Assembly (NCBI RefSeq): GCF_000016345.1
Contig: NC_009379.1
Span: 868,001 to 932,000, forward strand
Direction: 5' to 3'
DNA: 64,000 nucleotides
From: Polynucleobacter asymbioticus QLW-P1DMWA-1
Lineage (GTDB): Bacteria; Pseudomonadota; Gammaproteobacteria; Burkholderiales; Burkholderiaceae
This document shows, piece by piece, positions 35,221 to 45,788 of this stretch. A program made the translations under genes and the position numbers. The stretch's first letter is position 1. Every line of letters starts with the position of its first letter. The notes under the pieces were generated by a model, which worked only from the letters and a program-made list of their open reading frames with translations, did no database searches and had not been told where the DNA came from.

Positions 35221-37407
35221 GTGAGTTCAGACAAGAAAAGTTCATCAACCAATCCATGGCCATCATTTCCAGAAACGAATCTGGACGCTTGGAATAAATC
35301 AGCGCAAAAATCTGCCCCTAATGGCGACGTAGATAAGCTTGGTTGGAATACACCTGACGGTATTCAATTAAAAGCCTTATACACCTCTGCAGATACACAG
35401 GATCTGAATTACACAAATACATTGCCAGGATTCGAACCTTTTGTACGCGGACCCCAAGCAACAATGTATTCCGTGCGTCCATGGACGATTCGTCAATACG
35501 CTGGATTTTCAACTGCTGAAGCATCAAATGCTTTTTACCGTGAAGCATTAGCTGCTGGCGGCCAAGGCGTTTCAGTTGCATTTGATTTGGCGACGCACCG
35601 CGGTTATGACTCAGACCATCCTCGTGTAGCAGGTGATGTTGGTAAAGCTGGCGTCGCAATTGACTCAGTTGAAGATATGAAAATTTTATTTAACGGCATT
35701 CCGTTAGATAAGGTTTCTGTCTCAATGACTATGAATGGTGCTGTGCTACCTGTGCTAGCCGGCTACATCGTTGCGGGTGAAGAACAAGGCGTAAAGCAAG
35801 AAGCGCTTTCTGGAACCATACAGAATGACATTCTGAAAGAGTTCATGGTGCGCAACACCTATATCTACCCACCAGAGCCATCAATGCGCATCATTGGTGA
35901 CATCATTGAATATACGGCAAAAAATATGCCGAAATTTAACTCGATCTCGATTTCGGGTTATCACATGCAAGAAGCTGGCGCAAACCAGGTATTGGAATTA
36001 GCGTTCACCTTAGCCGACGGAAGAGAGTATGTGAAGACTGCGCTTGCCAAGGGTATGGACGTGGATGGCTTTGCGGGACGCCTGTCATTCTTCTTTGCTA
36101 TTGGTATGAACTTCTATTTAGAAGTTGCCAAATTACGTGCCGCTCGTTTGTTGTGGTGGCGCATTATGAAATCCTTTGAGCCAAAAAATCCAAAGTCGTT
36201 GATGTTGCGCACACACTGTCAAACTTCAGGTTGGTCTTTGACAGAGCAAGACCCCTACAACAATGTAGTGAGAACGACTGTTGAGGCAATGGCTGCTGTA
36301 TTTGGCGGCACTCAGTCTTTGCATACCAATTCATTGGATGAAGCAATTGCTTTGCCATCTGAATTCTCAAGTCGCATTGCACGTAATACCCAATTAATTT
36401 TGCAGGAAGAGACTCATATCACTAGCGTGATCGACCCTTGGGCTGGTTCCTACATGATGGAGAGTTTGACTCAAGAGATGGCCGATAAAGCCTGGGAAAT
36501 TATTCAAGAAGTTGATTCCATGGGTGGCATGATTAAGGCAGTCGAAAGTGGTTGGGCCAAGCTCAAGATCGAGGCCGCCGCAGCTGAAAAACAAGCCAAA
36601 ATTGACTCGGGTTCAGATGTCATCGTTGGTGTTAATAAATACAAGCTAGCCAAAGAAGATCTCGTTGATGTGTTAATGATTGATAACGAGATGGTTCGCG
36701 AAGGGCAAGTAGCACGTCTTAAAGAAATCAAAGCTAAGCGTGATACTCAAAAAGTTGAAGCCGCATTAGATGCACTTACTAAAGCCGCGGAAGATCACAC
36801 CGGTAACTTATTAGAGTTATCAGTCAATGCTATTCGTTTGCGCGCTACAGTAGGTGAGGTATCTGATGCATTAGAAAAGGTTTACGGGCGCCATCGCGCC
36901 GATACTCAAAAGGTGACCGGTGTGTATGCAGCCGCTTATGACTCAGCTGAAGGTTGGGCAAAACTTCAAACAGAAATCGCTGATTTTGCAAAAGATTTTG
37001 GTCGTCGCCCCCGTGTGATGATTGCTAAGCTCGGTCAGGATGGGCATGACCGCGGCGCTAAGGTTGTGGCTACCGCTTATGCGGACTTAGGGTTTGACGT
37101 TGATATTGGCCCCTTATTTCAAACTCCTGAAGAGTGCGCTCGTCAGGCCATTGAAAATGACGTTCATGCATTAGGCGTCTCAACATTAGCTGCTGGGCAT
37201 AAAACGCTTGTTCCCGCCATCATTGCAGAGCTGAAAAAACAAGGCTCGGACGACATTATCGTTTTCGTTGGCGGTGTCATTCCAAGGCAGGATTACGAGT
37301 TTCTCTACGAGGCAGGGGTCAAAGGTATTTATGGCCCAGGAACACCAATTCCAGCTTCTGCAAAAGATGTACTTGAGCAGATTCGTAAATCAATGAAACC
37401 AGTTTAA
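35221..37407 (+). CDS. scpA: Methylmalonyl-CoA mutase, single-chain
   Basis: A 728-residue enzyme turning (R)-methylmalonyl-CoA into succinyl-CoA. The N-terminal barrel has [19 protein letters not shown] and [16 protein letters not shown]; the C-terminal cobalamin domain has the base-off motif [10 protein letters not shown] near residues 606-615. GTG 35221 follows AGGGAG by seven bases and is preferred to an upstream ATG. It leads an operon of five genes, all on the plus strand with short gaps, that carry the whole route from propionyl-CoA to succinyl-CoA. Confidence 0.95.
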   Translation: MSSDKKSSSTNPWPSFPETNLDAWNKSAQKSAPNGDVDKLGWNTPDGIQLKALYTSADTQDLNYTNTLPGFEPFVRGPQATMYSVRPWTIRQYAGFSTAEASNAFYREALAAGGQGVSVAFDLATHRGYDSDHPRVAGDVGKAGVAIDSVEDMKILFNGIPLDKVSVSMTMNGAVLPVLAGYIVAGEEQGVKQEALSGTIQNDILKEFMVRNTYIYPPEPSMRIIGDIIEYTAKNMPKFNSISISGYHMQEAGANQVLELAFTLADGREYVKTALAKGMDVDGFAGRLSFFFAIGMNFYLEVAKLRAARLLWWRIMKSFEPKNPKSLMLRTHCQTSGWSLTEQDPYNNVVRTTVEAMAAVFGGTQSLHTNSLDEAIALPSEFSSRIARNTQLILQEETHITSVIDPWAGSYMMESLTQEMADKAWEIIQEVDSMGGMIKAVESGWAKLKIEAAAAEKQAKIDSGSDVIVGVNKYKLAKEDLVDVLMIDNEMVREGQVARLKEIKAKRDTQKVEAALDALTKAAEDHTGNLLELSVNAIRLRATVGEVSDALEKVYGRHRADTQKVTGVYAAAYDSAEGWAKLQTEIADFAKDFGRRPRVMIAKLGQDGHDRGAKVVATAYADLGFDVDIGPLFQTPEECARQAIENDVHALGVSTLAAGHKTLVPAIIAELKKQGSDDIIVFVGGVIPRQDYEFLYEAGVKGIYGPGTPIPASAKDVLEQIRKSMKPV

Positions 37408-37422
37408 GTCGGGTTTCTGAGC

Positions 37423-38448
37423 ATGCTCGAAGCCGCTGATCTAGCGCTAGTAAATGACTTAGCTGATATTGCGTCGCTAAAGCAGCGTCGCGCATTGGCG
37501 AAGGTGATTACGTTGCTGGAGTCAACGCGTTTAGACCACCGAAAACGTGCTGACGATGTATTAAATACATTACTTCCGAAGACTGGCAAATCCTTTCGAT
37601 TGGGAATTTCTGGTGTACCGGGAGTCGGTAAGTCTACGTTAATAGAAAGTCTAGGTCTTTATCTCATAGAAAAAGGTCATCGTGTAGCTGTGTTGGCTAT
37701 CGATCCCACGTCAAGTTTGTCTGGCGGCTCCATATTGGGCGATAAAACCCGCATGGAGCGTTTATCTGTTTTGGATAATGCTTTTATACGACCAAGTCCT
37801 TCTTCTTTGACTCTCGGTGGAGTGGCCGAGAAAACACGTGAAGCGATGTTGGTTGCAGAAGCTGCTGGCTTTGACATCATCATTGTTGAAACAGTAGGCG
37901 TTGGCCAAAGTGAAATCGCTGTATCTGGCATGACTGATATGTTTTTGCTATTGCAATTGCCTAATGCTGGTGATGATTTGCAGGCAATTAAAAAGGGCGT
38001 AATGGAAATCGCCGACCTGATTGTGATTAATAAGGTAGACATTGATCCTGATGCCGCAATGCGTGCGCAACTATTTATCACCAGCTCTTTACGTTTACTC
38101 GGATTTCAGGGGAATCCTGATCATGCCTCTCACAACCAAGATTTTTGGCATCCAACAGTGATGACTTTAAGTGCGCTCGAAGGTAAAGGTGTCCCTGAGC
38201 TTTGGGAAAAAATCATGCACTTTGAAAAACTGCAAAGAGCAAATGGTAAGTTTGAATCTCGTCGTAAACAACAATCGGGCGCATGGATGTGGGACCGCAT
38301 CGATGCAGGTTTAAAGAACGCATTTCGTAGCAATACAGCAGTGCAGGGGCTCTTACCGAGCCTTACTGCACAAGTAAATCAAGGAACCTTGGCTCCTTCA
38401 GTTGCAGCAAGACGTTTACTGGAGTCTATGGGGCATGAATTTTTCTAA
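37423..38448 (+). CDS. meaB: Methylmalonyl-CoA mutase-associated GTPase MeaB/ArgK
   Basis: A 341-residue G3E-type GTPase. P-loop GVPGVGKS at residues 64-71, AIDPTSSLSGGSILGDKTRM as switch region, ETVGVGQSE and VINKVDIDPD (the NKxD base motif). MeaB guards and loads cobalamin on the mutase. Lies 15 bases after the mutase and 10 bases before pccB. Confidence 0.95.
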   Translation: MLEAADLALVNDLADIASLKQRRALAKVITLLESTRLDHRKRADDVLNTLLPKTGKSFRLGISGVPGVGKSTLIESLGLYLIEKGHRVAVLAIDPTSSLSGGSILGDKTRMERLSVLDNAFIRPSPSSLTLGGVAEKTREAMLVAEAAGFDIIIVETVGVGQSEIAVSGMTDMFLLLQLPNAGDDLQAIKKGVMEIADLIVINKVDIDPDAAMRAQLFITSSLRLLGFQGNPDHASHNQDFWHPTVMTLSALEGKGVPELWEKIMHFEKLQRANGKFESRRKQQSGAWMWDRIDAGLKNAFRSNTAVQGLLPSLTAQVNQGTLAPSVAARRLLESMGHEFF

Positions 38449-38458
38449 GGAGTAGTTA

Positions 38459-39991
38459 ATGAAGGAAATCATTCAACAACTAGAAGCGAAGCGTGAGCTT
38501 GCCCGTTTAGGTGGTGGGCAGAAGCGCATTCAGTCTCAGCATGCTAAAGGCAAGCTGACTGCTCGCGAACGAATTGAGCTTTTGCTCGATGCTGGCACTT
38601 TCGAAGAATGGGATATGTTTGTTGAGCATCGATGCCATGACTTTGGCATGAGTGATCAAACTGTTCCGGGAGATGGTGTTGTTACTGGTTACGGCATGAT
38701 TAACGGACGTTTAGTCTTTGTATTTTCACAAGACTTTACAGTTCTTGGTGGTTCATTATCAGAAGCACATGCAGAAAAGATCTGCAAAATTATGGATCAA
38801 GCACTTAAAGTGGGCGCACCCGTTATTGGTTTAAATGACTCTGGTGGCGCACGTATTCAAGAAGGCGTTGCTTCTTTAGGTGGCTATGCTGAAATTTTCC
38901 AACGTAACGTTACAGCATCTGGTGTCATTCCCCAGATTTCCTTGATTATGGGGCCTTCAGCTGGAGGTGCAGTGTATTCACCAGCGCTTACTGACTTCAT
39001 CTTTATGGTGAAAGACAGTTCATACATGTTTGTTACTGGTCCTGAGGTGGTTAAAACCGTTACTCATGAGGATGTAACTGCAGAAGAATTGGGCGGTGCC
39101 GTAACCCATTCCACAGTATCAGGTGTTTGTGACTTGGCATTTGAAAATGATGTGGATGCGATCATGATGTTGCGTCGCTTCTTCAACTATTTGCCACTCT
39201 CTAATCGCGAAAAACCACCGTTGATTAAAGGTGCCAATCGTAATGAAGAACCCGATTTTTCATTAGATACATTAGTGCCATCTAACCCAAATCAGCCTTA
39301 TGACATGAAGGAGTTGATAGAGAAGATTGTGGATGATGGCGAGTTCTTTGAGTTGCAACCTGATTACGCTAAAAATATTGTGATTGGATTTGCACGTATT
39401 GAAGGTCGCTCTATTGGTATTGTTGCTAACCAACCACTGATATTAGCTGGTTGCTTGGACATCAAGGCTTCTATTAAAGCGGCGCGTTTCGTCCGCTTCT
39501 GTGATGCTTTTAATATCCCAGTAGTCACCTTGGTTGACGTTCCAGGGTTTATGCCCGGTACCGCTCAAGAATACGGCGGCATTATTAAGCATGGCGCTAA
39601 GTTGTTATATGCCTACGCTGATTGCACCGTTCCAAAGGTAACCTTAATTACCCGTAAGGCTTATGGTGGCGCATATGACGTGATGGCCTCCAAGCATTTG
39701 CGTGGTGATGTTAACTTTGCATGGCCATCTGCTGAAATTGCAGTGATGGGCCCTAAAGGCGCTGTAGAAATTATTTTCCGTGAAGAGAAATCGGATCCAG
39801 AAAAAATTACAGCACGTGAAGCCGAATATAAGGCGAAGTTTGCAAATCCATTTGTGGCAGGCCGTCGAGGTTATATCGACGATGTTATTTTGCCGCACGA
39901 GACTCGCAAGCGAATCGCGCGCTCCTTGGCGATGCTAAAAGACAAAGACTTGAAGAATCCTGCCCGTAAACACGGCAATATTCCTCTGTAA
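38459..39991 (+). CDS. pccB: Propionyl-CoA carboxylase beta subunit
   Basis: A 510-residue carboxyltransferase of the crotonase-like fold. [20 protein letters not shown] at the N-terminus, [18 protein letters not shown] and [13 protein letters not shown] form the acyl-CoA oxyanion part; [18 protein letters not shown] and [16 protein letters not shown] belong to the second half. Transfers carboxyl from biotin to propionyl-CoA, giving (S)-methylmalonyl-CoA. AAGGAG lies before ATG 38459. Confidence 0.95.
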   Translation: MKEIIQQLEAKRELARLGGGQKRIQSQHAKGKLTARERIELLLDAGTFEEWDMFVEHRCHDFGMSDQTVPGDGVVTGYGMINGRLVFVFSQDFTVLGGSLSEAHAEKICKIMDQALKVGAPVIGLNDSGGARIQEGVASLGGYAEIFQRNVTASGVIPQISLIMGPSAGGAVYSPALTDFIFMVKDSSYMFVTGPEVVKTVTHEDVTAEELGGAVTHSTVSGVCDLAFENDVDAIMMLRRFFNYLPLSNREKPPLIKGANRNEEPDFSLDTLVPSNPNQPYDMKELIEKIVDDGEFFELQPDYAKNIVIGFARIEGRSIGIVANQPLILAGCLDIKASIKAARFVRFCDAFNIPVVTLVDVPGFMPGTAQEYGGIIKHGAKLLYAYADCTVPKVTLITRKAYGGAYDVMASKHLRGDVNFAWPSAEIAVMGPKGAVEIIFREEKSDPEKITAREAEYKAKFANPFVAGRRGYIDDVILPHETRKRIARSLAMLKDKDLKNPARKHGNIPL

Positions 39992-40006
39992 AGGCGCTGA
40001 CAAATT

Positions 40007-42043
40007 ATGACTACGAAAATGTTTAAGAAAATTCTGATTGCCAATCGCGGTGAGATTGCTTGCCGTGTAATGAAAACCGCCAAGAAGATGGGCATCAAGA
40101 CCGTTGCTGTTTATTCGGAGGCCGATAAAGAAGCGCGTCACGTACAGCTTGCAGATGAGGCTGTCTGCATTGGACCAGCGCCTTCACGCGAATCTTATTT
40201 GGTAATCGATCGCATTATTCAAGCATGTAAAGATACCGGGGCTGAAGCTGTACATCCAGGATATGGATTTCTGTCTGAAAATGAACAGTTTGCCAAGCGT
40301 TGCGAAGAAGAGGGTATCGTTTTTATTGGGCCTAAGCACCAATCTATCGCAGCAATGGGCGACAAAATTGCCTCTAAAAAGCTGGCTTTAGAGGCTAAAG
40401 TTAATACGATTCCTGGTTACAACGAAGCTATCGACACTACTGAGGAAGCTGTAAAGATTGCTCAAGGCATTGGTTATCCAGTAATGATCAAAGCCTCCGC
40501 AGGTGGAGGTGGTAAAGGCTTGCGGGTTGCATTCAACGACAAAGAAGCGGCCGAAGGTTTCGCTGCTTGCAAAACTGAAGCGATGAATAGCTTTGGTGAT
40601 GACAGAATTTTCATTGAGAAATTTGTAGAAGGTCCACGTCATATTGAAATTCAAGTATTAGGTGATTCCCAGGGTAATGTCGTGTATCTCAATGAGCGAG
40701 ATTGCTCTATTCAACGGCGCCACCAAAAAGTCATCGAAGAAGCGCCTTCTCCTTTTATTGATCCAGCAACGCGTAAAGCAATGGGTGAACAAGCTGTTGC
40801 TTTAGCTAAAGCGGTTAATTACCAGTCTGCAGGTACTGTTGAGTTTGTGGTTGGTAAAGATAAGTCGTTCTACTTCTTAGAGATGAATACTCGTCTACAA
40901 GTCGAGCATCCGGTCACAGAAAGTATTACCGGCCTTGACCTGGTAGAGCAAATGATTCGTGTTGCTGCTGGTGAGAAGCTGGCATTCAAACAAGAAGATG
41001 TAAAACTGGATGGCTGGTCAATGGAATGTCGTATTAATGCAGATGATCCATTCCGTAACTTTTTACCATCTACCGGTCGTTTGGTTAAATATCGTCCTCC
41101 AGAGTCAGTTGATGGTGTTCGTGTAGATACAGGCGTCTATGAGGGTGGCGAGATTCCAATGTATTACGACTCAATGATCGCTAAGTTGATTGTTCACGGA
41201 AAAGATCGCACCGAAGCCATTGAAAAGATGCGTAATGCATTGAATGATTTTGTAATCCGTGGCATTCATTCCAATATTCCTTTTCAGGCTGCGTTATTGC
41301 AACATCCACGTTTTGTGAATGGCGACTTTACAACTGGGTTTATCGCTGAAGAGTATCCAGACGGATTTAAAAAGGACTCAGTGCAACCTGCCGATCCTAA
41401 GCGTTTAGCGGCATTAGCAGCATTTATGCGTTATCGCTATCTTGAGCATATCAAGATGATTGATGGTCAATTGGCTGGTCATGAGATGGTTATTGCTAAG
41501 AAGTTTGTGGTTGTTACTGGTAAGAAAACCGGTTCGATGACCGACCCTTATGAAGTACCTATTCGCGTTGAGTTAAAAGATGGTATCTATTCGGTCTACA
41601 TCGATGAAGCAGATGGCGTAAGCCGCTATGACATCGTCAGCGATTGGCGCCCTGGTCAAATATGCTTGCATGCAACCATTAACGGAACCCACAAGGTTAC
41701 CGCTCAGGTTGACAGAAAAGGCGTTAAATTTTATTTAGTGCTCGATGGAGCTCACTTTGAGTGCATGGTCTTAAGCCCACTTGGTGCCGAACTACAGCGT
41801 CGCATGCCAGTGAAGTTACCGCCGGATACCTCTAAGCTCGTGATGTCACCAATGCCAGGTCTGTTAACCAAGATTGCCGTAAAAGCTGGCGATGCGGTCA
41901 CTGCTGGACAAAAATTGGCCTCTATTGAGGCGATGAAAATGGAGAATACACTCTCGGCAATGCAAGATGGCGTCGTAGCAGAGGTCTGTGCCAAAGAAGG
42001 TGATAGTTTGGCTGTTGATCAATTAATCATCCGTTTTGAATAA
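40007..42043 (+). CDS. pccA: Propionyl-CoA carboxylase alpha subunit (biotin carboxylase + BCCP)
   Basis: A 678-residue biotin-dependent subunit. The biotin carboxylase domain (residues ~5-450) starts KILIANRGEIACRVMKTAKK and has the ATP loop KASAGGGGKGLRVA and EMNTRLQVEHPVTE. The C-terminal BCCP domain ends with EAMKMENTL, biotin lysine K644. The middle part is the PCC-type BT domain. Start may instead be the ATG four codons in. Works with PccB. Confidence 0.95.
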   Translation: MTTKMFKKILIANRGEIACRVMKTAKKMGIKTVAVYSEADKEARHVQLADEAVCIGPAPSRESYLVIDRIIQACKDTGAEAVHPGYGFLSENEQFAKRCEEEGIVFIGPKHQSIAAMGDKIASKKLALEAKVNTIPGYNEAIDTTEEAVKIAQGIGYPVMIKASAGGGGKGLRVAFNDKEAAEGFAACKTEAMNSFGDDRIFIEKFVEGPRHIEIQVLGDSQGNVVYLNERDCSIQRRHQKVIEEAPSPFIDPATRKAMGEQAVALAKAVNYQSAGTVEFVVGKDKSFYFLEMNTRLQVEHPVTESITGLDLVEQMIRVAAGEKLAFKQEDVKLDGWSMECRINADDPFRNFLPSTGRLVKYRPPESVDGVRVDTGVYEGGEIPMYYDSMIAKLIVHGKDRTEAIEKMRNALNDFVIRGIHSNIPFQAALLQHPRFVNGDFTTGFIAEEYPDGFKKDSVQPADPKRLAALAAFMRYRYLEHIKMIDGQLAGHEMVIAKKFVVVTGKKTGSMTDPYEVPIRVELKDGIYSVYIDEADGVSRYDIVSDWRPGQICLHATINGTHKVTAQVDRKGVKFYLVLDGAHFECMVLSPLGAELQRRMPVKLPPDTSKLVMSPMPGLLTKIAVKAGDAVTAGQKLASIEAMKMENTLSAMQDGVVAEVCAKEGDSLAVDQLIIRFE

Positions 42044-42058
42044 TTCACTGGAAAACAT

Positions 42059-42526
42059 ATGGCCGCTAAACCATTCAAAATCTTAGGTATTCAGCAAATC
42101 GCCATTGGCGGTGAAAGTAAAGACCGCCTTAAGAAGTTGTGGGTAGATATGTTGGGCTTTGAATATAAAAGCACTTTCGTTTCTGAGCGTGAAAACGTAG
42201 ATGAAGATATTTGCGCTATTGGCACTGGTGCACATGAGATTGAGGTAGATCTCATGCAGCCATTTGATGTTGAAAAAAAACCCGCAGTTCATCAAACGCC
42301 TCTCAATCATATTGGCTTATGGGTAGATGACTTGCCTAAGGCCGTTGAGTGGCTCTCAGCCAACGGCCTTCGATTTGCGCCGGGCGGTATTCGCAAGGGT
42401 GCTGCTGGATTTGACATTACTTTTGTACACCCAAAAGGCAATGATGAATTTCCAATTAGTGGAGAAGGCGTTTTAATTGAGTTAGTGCAGGCCCCTCCTG
42501 AGGTAATTGCGGGATTACGTTCATAA
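42059..42526 (+). CDS. VOC family protein, probable methylmalonyl-CoA epimerase
   Basis: A 155-residue vicinal-oxygen-chelate protein with paired beta-alpha modules: [18 protein letters not shown] in the first, [18 protein letters not shown] in the second, metal ligands expected from H/E residues such as NHIG and LIEL. As the last gene of the propionyl-CoA operon, a methylmalonyl-CoA epimerase is the missing step between carboxylase and mutase. The family also includes other enzymes, so position is the main argument. Confidence 0.75.
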   Translation: MAAKPFKILGIQQIAIGGESKDRLKKLWVDMLGFEYKSTFVSERENVDEDICAIGTGAHEIEVDLMQPFDVEKKPAVHQTPLNHIGLWVDDLPKAVEWLSANGLRFAPGGIRKGAAGFDITFVHPKGNDEFPISGEGVLIELVQAPPEVIAGLRS

Positions 42527-42559
42527 TTTGGTTTTACACCCAATTTAAATGAGTTTCCA

Positions 42560-43294
42560 TTGACGCACTTACTTGCTATCGACACTTCATCGGCATGGTG
42601 TTCGGTGGCTTTATCTATGCATGAGTCTGCACCGCAACTCAGGCATGAACTTGTCTCCGCAGGAGCAAGCCAACTATTACTCCCTTGGGTAGAGGATCTG
42701 TTGCAGGATGCTAACCTGCAACTGAAGGATATGGACGCCATTGCTGTTGGCATTGGCCCTGGCGCTTTTACTGGAGTTCGCTTAGGTGTGGCAGCAGTCC
42801 AGGGCTTGGCTATATCAACAAATCTACCGGTTATTCCCGTAACCAGCTTAGATGCTATCGCTGCACAGTTGTGCAAAACTCAGCAATTCAAAAAGAAACA
42901 GCCTCAATGCTTTGTAATTGCCATTGATGCCCGTATGGATGAAATCTATTGGGCCAAATATCAATCTGCCGAATCTATATCCGAGCTACCAAGGCGTTTG
43001 GGTGATATTCATCTCAGCAAACCAGAGGATATTCAGTTAGGGGGCATTCATTATTTGGCTGGTAGCGGTCTGAAGGTATTTGGAGAGCGACTTTTTGTAA
43101 ATCGCACCATTTCTTCAGATGCACTAGACGCGGATATTTCGATTTCAGCTATTGGTATCTTGGAATGCGCTAAAAGGGCACTTAAGAATAATCAGCAGTG
43201 TGATGTTCATCATTTGGCGCCGCTTTACGTGAGAGATAAAGTAGCCCTCACAACCCATGAGCGTGAGATTGCATTTGGAAAGTCATCCTCCTAA
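42560..43294 (+). CDS. tsaB: tRNA threonylcarbamoyladenosine synthase partner TsaB
   Basis: A 244-residue ASKHA-fold protein needed with TsaD and TsaE for t6A in tRNA. LLAIDTSSAWCSVAL at the start, GIGPGAFTGVRLGVAAVQGLA in the core. The start must be TTG 42560: no ATG occurs before the conserved first strand. An out-of-frame ATG at 42549 opens a four-codon frame whose TGA overlaps the TTG, which may deliver ribosomes. Stop overlaps the rimI start (TAATG). Confidence 0.93.
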   Translation: MTHLLAIDTSSAWCSVALSMHESAPQLRHELVSAGASQLLLPWVEDLLQDANLQLKDMDAIAVGIGPGAFTGVRLGVAAVQGLAISTNLPVIPVTSLDAIAAQLCKTQQFKKKQPQCFVIAIDARMDEIYWAKYQSAESISELPRRLGDIHLSKPEDIQLGGIHYLAGSGLKVFGERLFVNRTISSDALDADISISAIGILECAKRALKNNQQCDVHHLAPLYVRDKVALTTHEREIAFGKSSS

Positions 43295-43842
43295 TGTCGC
43301 AACATGAAGATGGTGCTGAGCTCTCTTTTATGCCTATGCAAGTAGCGGATTTAGACTCAGTCTTAGAAATTGAATCTATTTCCCATATACATCCGTGGAC
43401 CAAGGGAAACTTTTCTGACTCTCTAGCTGCTGGTCATTGGGCCTATTGCATACGGCCGGCCTCTGGCTCTTCCGGTGGACAAGGCAATGCACAAAGCTCC
43501 ACTCAAGGGACTTATCTAGCTCCCGAGGCATTATGGGCTTACTGTATTTTGTATCCCGCTGTGGATGAATTGCATTTACTCAATATCACCGTATCTCCTA
43601 AGCTGAGAAAACTCGGGCTAGGTGCGCGGATGATGGTTGCAATAGAGGGTGTAGCAATACAGCAAAATATGCCTAGGATTATTTTGGAAGTAAGGCCTTC
43701 AAATATTCCTGCGGTAAGCCTGTATCAGAGCTTGGGATATGAAGAAATTGGTGTTCGCAAGGACTACTACCCAGCCAATCCGGAGACTGGAAAGCGTGAA
43801 GATGCAATCGTCATGGCTAAATCGATTAAGCTAACAGCATGA
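43294..43842 (+). CDS. rimI: Ribosomal protein S18-alanine N-acetyltransferase
   Basis: A 182-residue GNAT enzyme, longer than E. coli RimI (148) because of a Ser/Gly/Gln-rich insertion at about residues 55-78 (SGSSGGQGNAQSSTQG). Acetyl-CoA motif KLRKLGLGARMM, then EVRPSNIPAVSLYQSLGYEE and RKDYYP at the end, all RimI-like. Coupled to tsaB and the following gene by overlaps. Confidence 0.92.
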   Translation: MSQHEDGAELSFMPMQVADLDSVLEIESISHIHPWTKGNFSDSLAAGHWAYCIRPASGSSGGQGNAQSSTQGTYLAPEALWAYCILYPAVDELHLLNITVSPKLRKLGLGARMMVAIEGVAIQQNMPRIILEVRPSNIPAVSLYQSLGYEEIGVRKDYYPANPETGKREDAIVMAKSIKLTA

Positions 43843-44378
43843 GCAATACACATTCCAGTTTTTTGAAAGAAATGGGCATTACCGAGTGGACCTCTCGAGA
43901 GACTTTATCGGAACCGACAGCCTCGCTTGAGCTTGCCCGCCCAGAATCTCTTAACACCGATCAAAACGCTTCCCCAATGTCTGAACGTAACTCTACTGGC
44001 AAGTGGTGGTTCTTTGGTGCCAAACCCCAGGGTGACACTCAAACGCTGTTTAATAACCTCATTCGAGTTTTAGGACTGTCTTCTGACGAGTGGGAGTGGA
44101 AAAATCCAGCAGATAATTTATCTCAATTAAAAATCCCTGAAAATGGCTTTCCTTTGGTGGCCTTTGCCTTTGGTGGGCCGAGTACTCAAAAGATTACCGG
44201 TGAACGCGACCCCCTACCGCAGTTACGTGAAACAGTATTGGCCTTAAATACCGGCACGGACGACGATATTCCGGTGATTGCTTCTTTTGATTTGACTCAG
44301 GTTGTGGCCAGTCCGAAAGATAAAGCTTTTCTTTGGCAGGACCTATTACTAGCTAAATCAGTATTGCAAAATATTTAA
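43839..44378 (+). CDS. Degenerate family 4 uracil-DNA glycosylase-like protein
   Basis: A 179-residue protein at the place where related genomes often have a uracil-DNA glycosylase after rimI. KWWFFGAKPQGDTQTLFNNL aligns with the family's GEAPG...LLDNM region, and PVIASFDLTQVVASPKDKAF with the PVIVTYHPAYLL...PEDKA end. However it contains no Cys at all, so the 4Fe-4S cluster is lost, and the catalytic His of the HPAYLL motif is replaced. It is shorter than the active enzymes (over 200). I infer a non-catalytic remnant or a repurposed protein; the frame is intact. It overlaps rimI by four bases. Confidence 0.6.
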   Translation: MSNTHSSFLKEMGITEWTSRETLSEPTASLELARPESLNTDQNASPMSERNSTGKWWFFGAKPQGDTQTLFNNLIRVLGLSSDEWEWKNPADNLSQLKIPENGFPLVAFAFGGPSTQKITGERDPLPQLRETVLALNTGTDDDIPVIASFDLTQVVASPKDKAFLWQDLLLAKSVLQNI

Positions 44379-44419
44379 ATCTAATTTGAGCTGAAACTCA
44401 GTTCATGCGGATATGAAGC

Positions 44420-45739
44420 TTAGTGCTTGTGTTCGCCGATGAGATGCATTGAGTCATATTCCGCTTGGTTACGTGCATGACGTTTAATGACTAACCACAT
44501 AATGACGCTGACTACCAGGCCGAATCCAATAATGACAGACTGAACTGGAAGATCCAACCAAATTAGTAATGAGTAGATAGCTAACATCGCTAATACAGAA
44601 ATGTTTTCATTAAAGTTCTGCACGGCAATAGAATGTCCAGCGGACATCAATACGTGGCCGCGATGTTGTAAGAGGGCATTCATGGGAACTACAAAGTAAC
44701 CAGCCAAACAGCCAACCAAAACCAATAAGAAATACGCCGGAATAAGATTTAATGAAATCTGAAATTTGCCGATAGCAAATAAACTGGTGTTAGGCAGCAT
44801 ATCAGAGTTATAAATCGCCATCACACAAACCACTAAGCCCATCACAATGCCGTATGGCAGGACTTTCAAAGACTTTCTAAGGGGCACACTACATGCTGCG
44901 TAGACAGCGCCAATAGCCACTCCAACTGCAGAAATGGCTTGCAAAATAGCGCCTTGGGAGAGCGTCATATGAAGTGCTACTTGTGCCCACTTAATCACGA
45001 TAAATTGCAAGGTGGCGCCTGCACCCCAAAACAAAGTGGTGACAGCTAAAGAGATTTGCCCAAGACGATCATTCCATAAGGTTTTAAAACATACAGAAAA
45101 GTCTTTGATTAACTCAATCGGATTGGTCTTTTGAGACACGTAGCGTGCGCCGGTATCTGGAATCTTGAGGTTAATGAGTGCCGCAATCACATAAATCATC
45201 ATGATGATGAGAATGGCTGATTCAGCCGGTGTATCAATTCCGGTGGTCACATTGGGTATGTCAATCGACAGTAGACTTTGCGAAACGGAAGCACTAATTA
45301 ATACGCCACCTAGCACTGTACCCAAAATAATGGAGCTTACCGTGAGTCCCTCAATCCAACCATTTGCAGCCACTAATTTTTCTGGGGGGAGTAGTTCAGT
45401 CAATATTCCATATTTGGCAGGGGAGTAAGCCGCGGCCCCCAAACCGACAATGGCATACGAAAAAAGGGGGTGACTACCAAACAGCATTACCACGCAACCC
45501 ACGAACTTAATCGTATTGGTAATGAACATGACATTGCCTTTAGGTCTGGAGTCTGCAAAGGCTCCCACAAAGGCTGCAAGCAGAACATAGGACAATACAA
45601 AGAATAATTTGAGCAAAGGCGTCATCCAGGCCGGTGCGTTAAGCTGGGCCAAGAGGGCTATTGCTGCTATGAGCAGGGCGTTATCAGCCAGCGACGAAAA
45701 AAATTGCGCCGCCATAATGATGTAAAAACTGCGGTTCAT
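44420..45739 (-). CDS. lplT: Lysophospholipid transporter LplT
   Basis: A 439-residue MFS protein with about 12 segments. MNRSFYIIMAAQFFSSLADN and GLGAAAYSPAKYGILTELLP, GWIEGLTV are typical of LplT, which flips lysophospholipids inward for re-acylation. No acyltransferase partner (Aas) follows. It is transcribed divergently from alr with 49 bases between starts and converges with the gene at 43839. Confidence 0.88.
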   Translation of the reverse strand: MNRSFYIIMAAQFFSSLADNALLIAAIALLAQLNAPAWMTPLLKLFFVLSYVLLAAFVGAFADSRPKGNVMFITNTIKFVGCVVMLFGSHPLFSYAIVGLGAAAYSPAKYGILTELLPPEKLVAANGWIEGLTVSSIILGTVLGGVLISASVSQSLLSIDIPNVTTGIDTPAESAILIIMMIYVIAALINLKIPDTGARYVSQKTNPIELIKDFSVCFKTLWNDRLGQISLAVTTLFWGAGATLQFIVIKWAQVALHMTLSQGAILQAISAVGVAIGAVYAACSVPLRKSLKVLPYGIVMGLVVCVMAIYNSDMLPNTSLFAIGKFQISLNLIPAYFLLVLVGCLAGYFVVPMNALLQHRGHVLMSAGHSIAVQNFNENISVLAMLAIYSLLIWLDLPVQSVIIGFGLVVSVIMWLVIKRHARNQAEYDSMHLIGEHKH

Positions 45740-45788
45740 TCGTACAATCTAGTCATTAATGTAATTAAAACATGAAAGGAGGGGTGAA

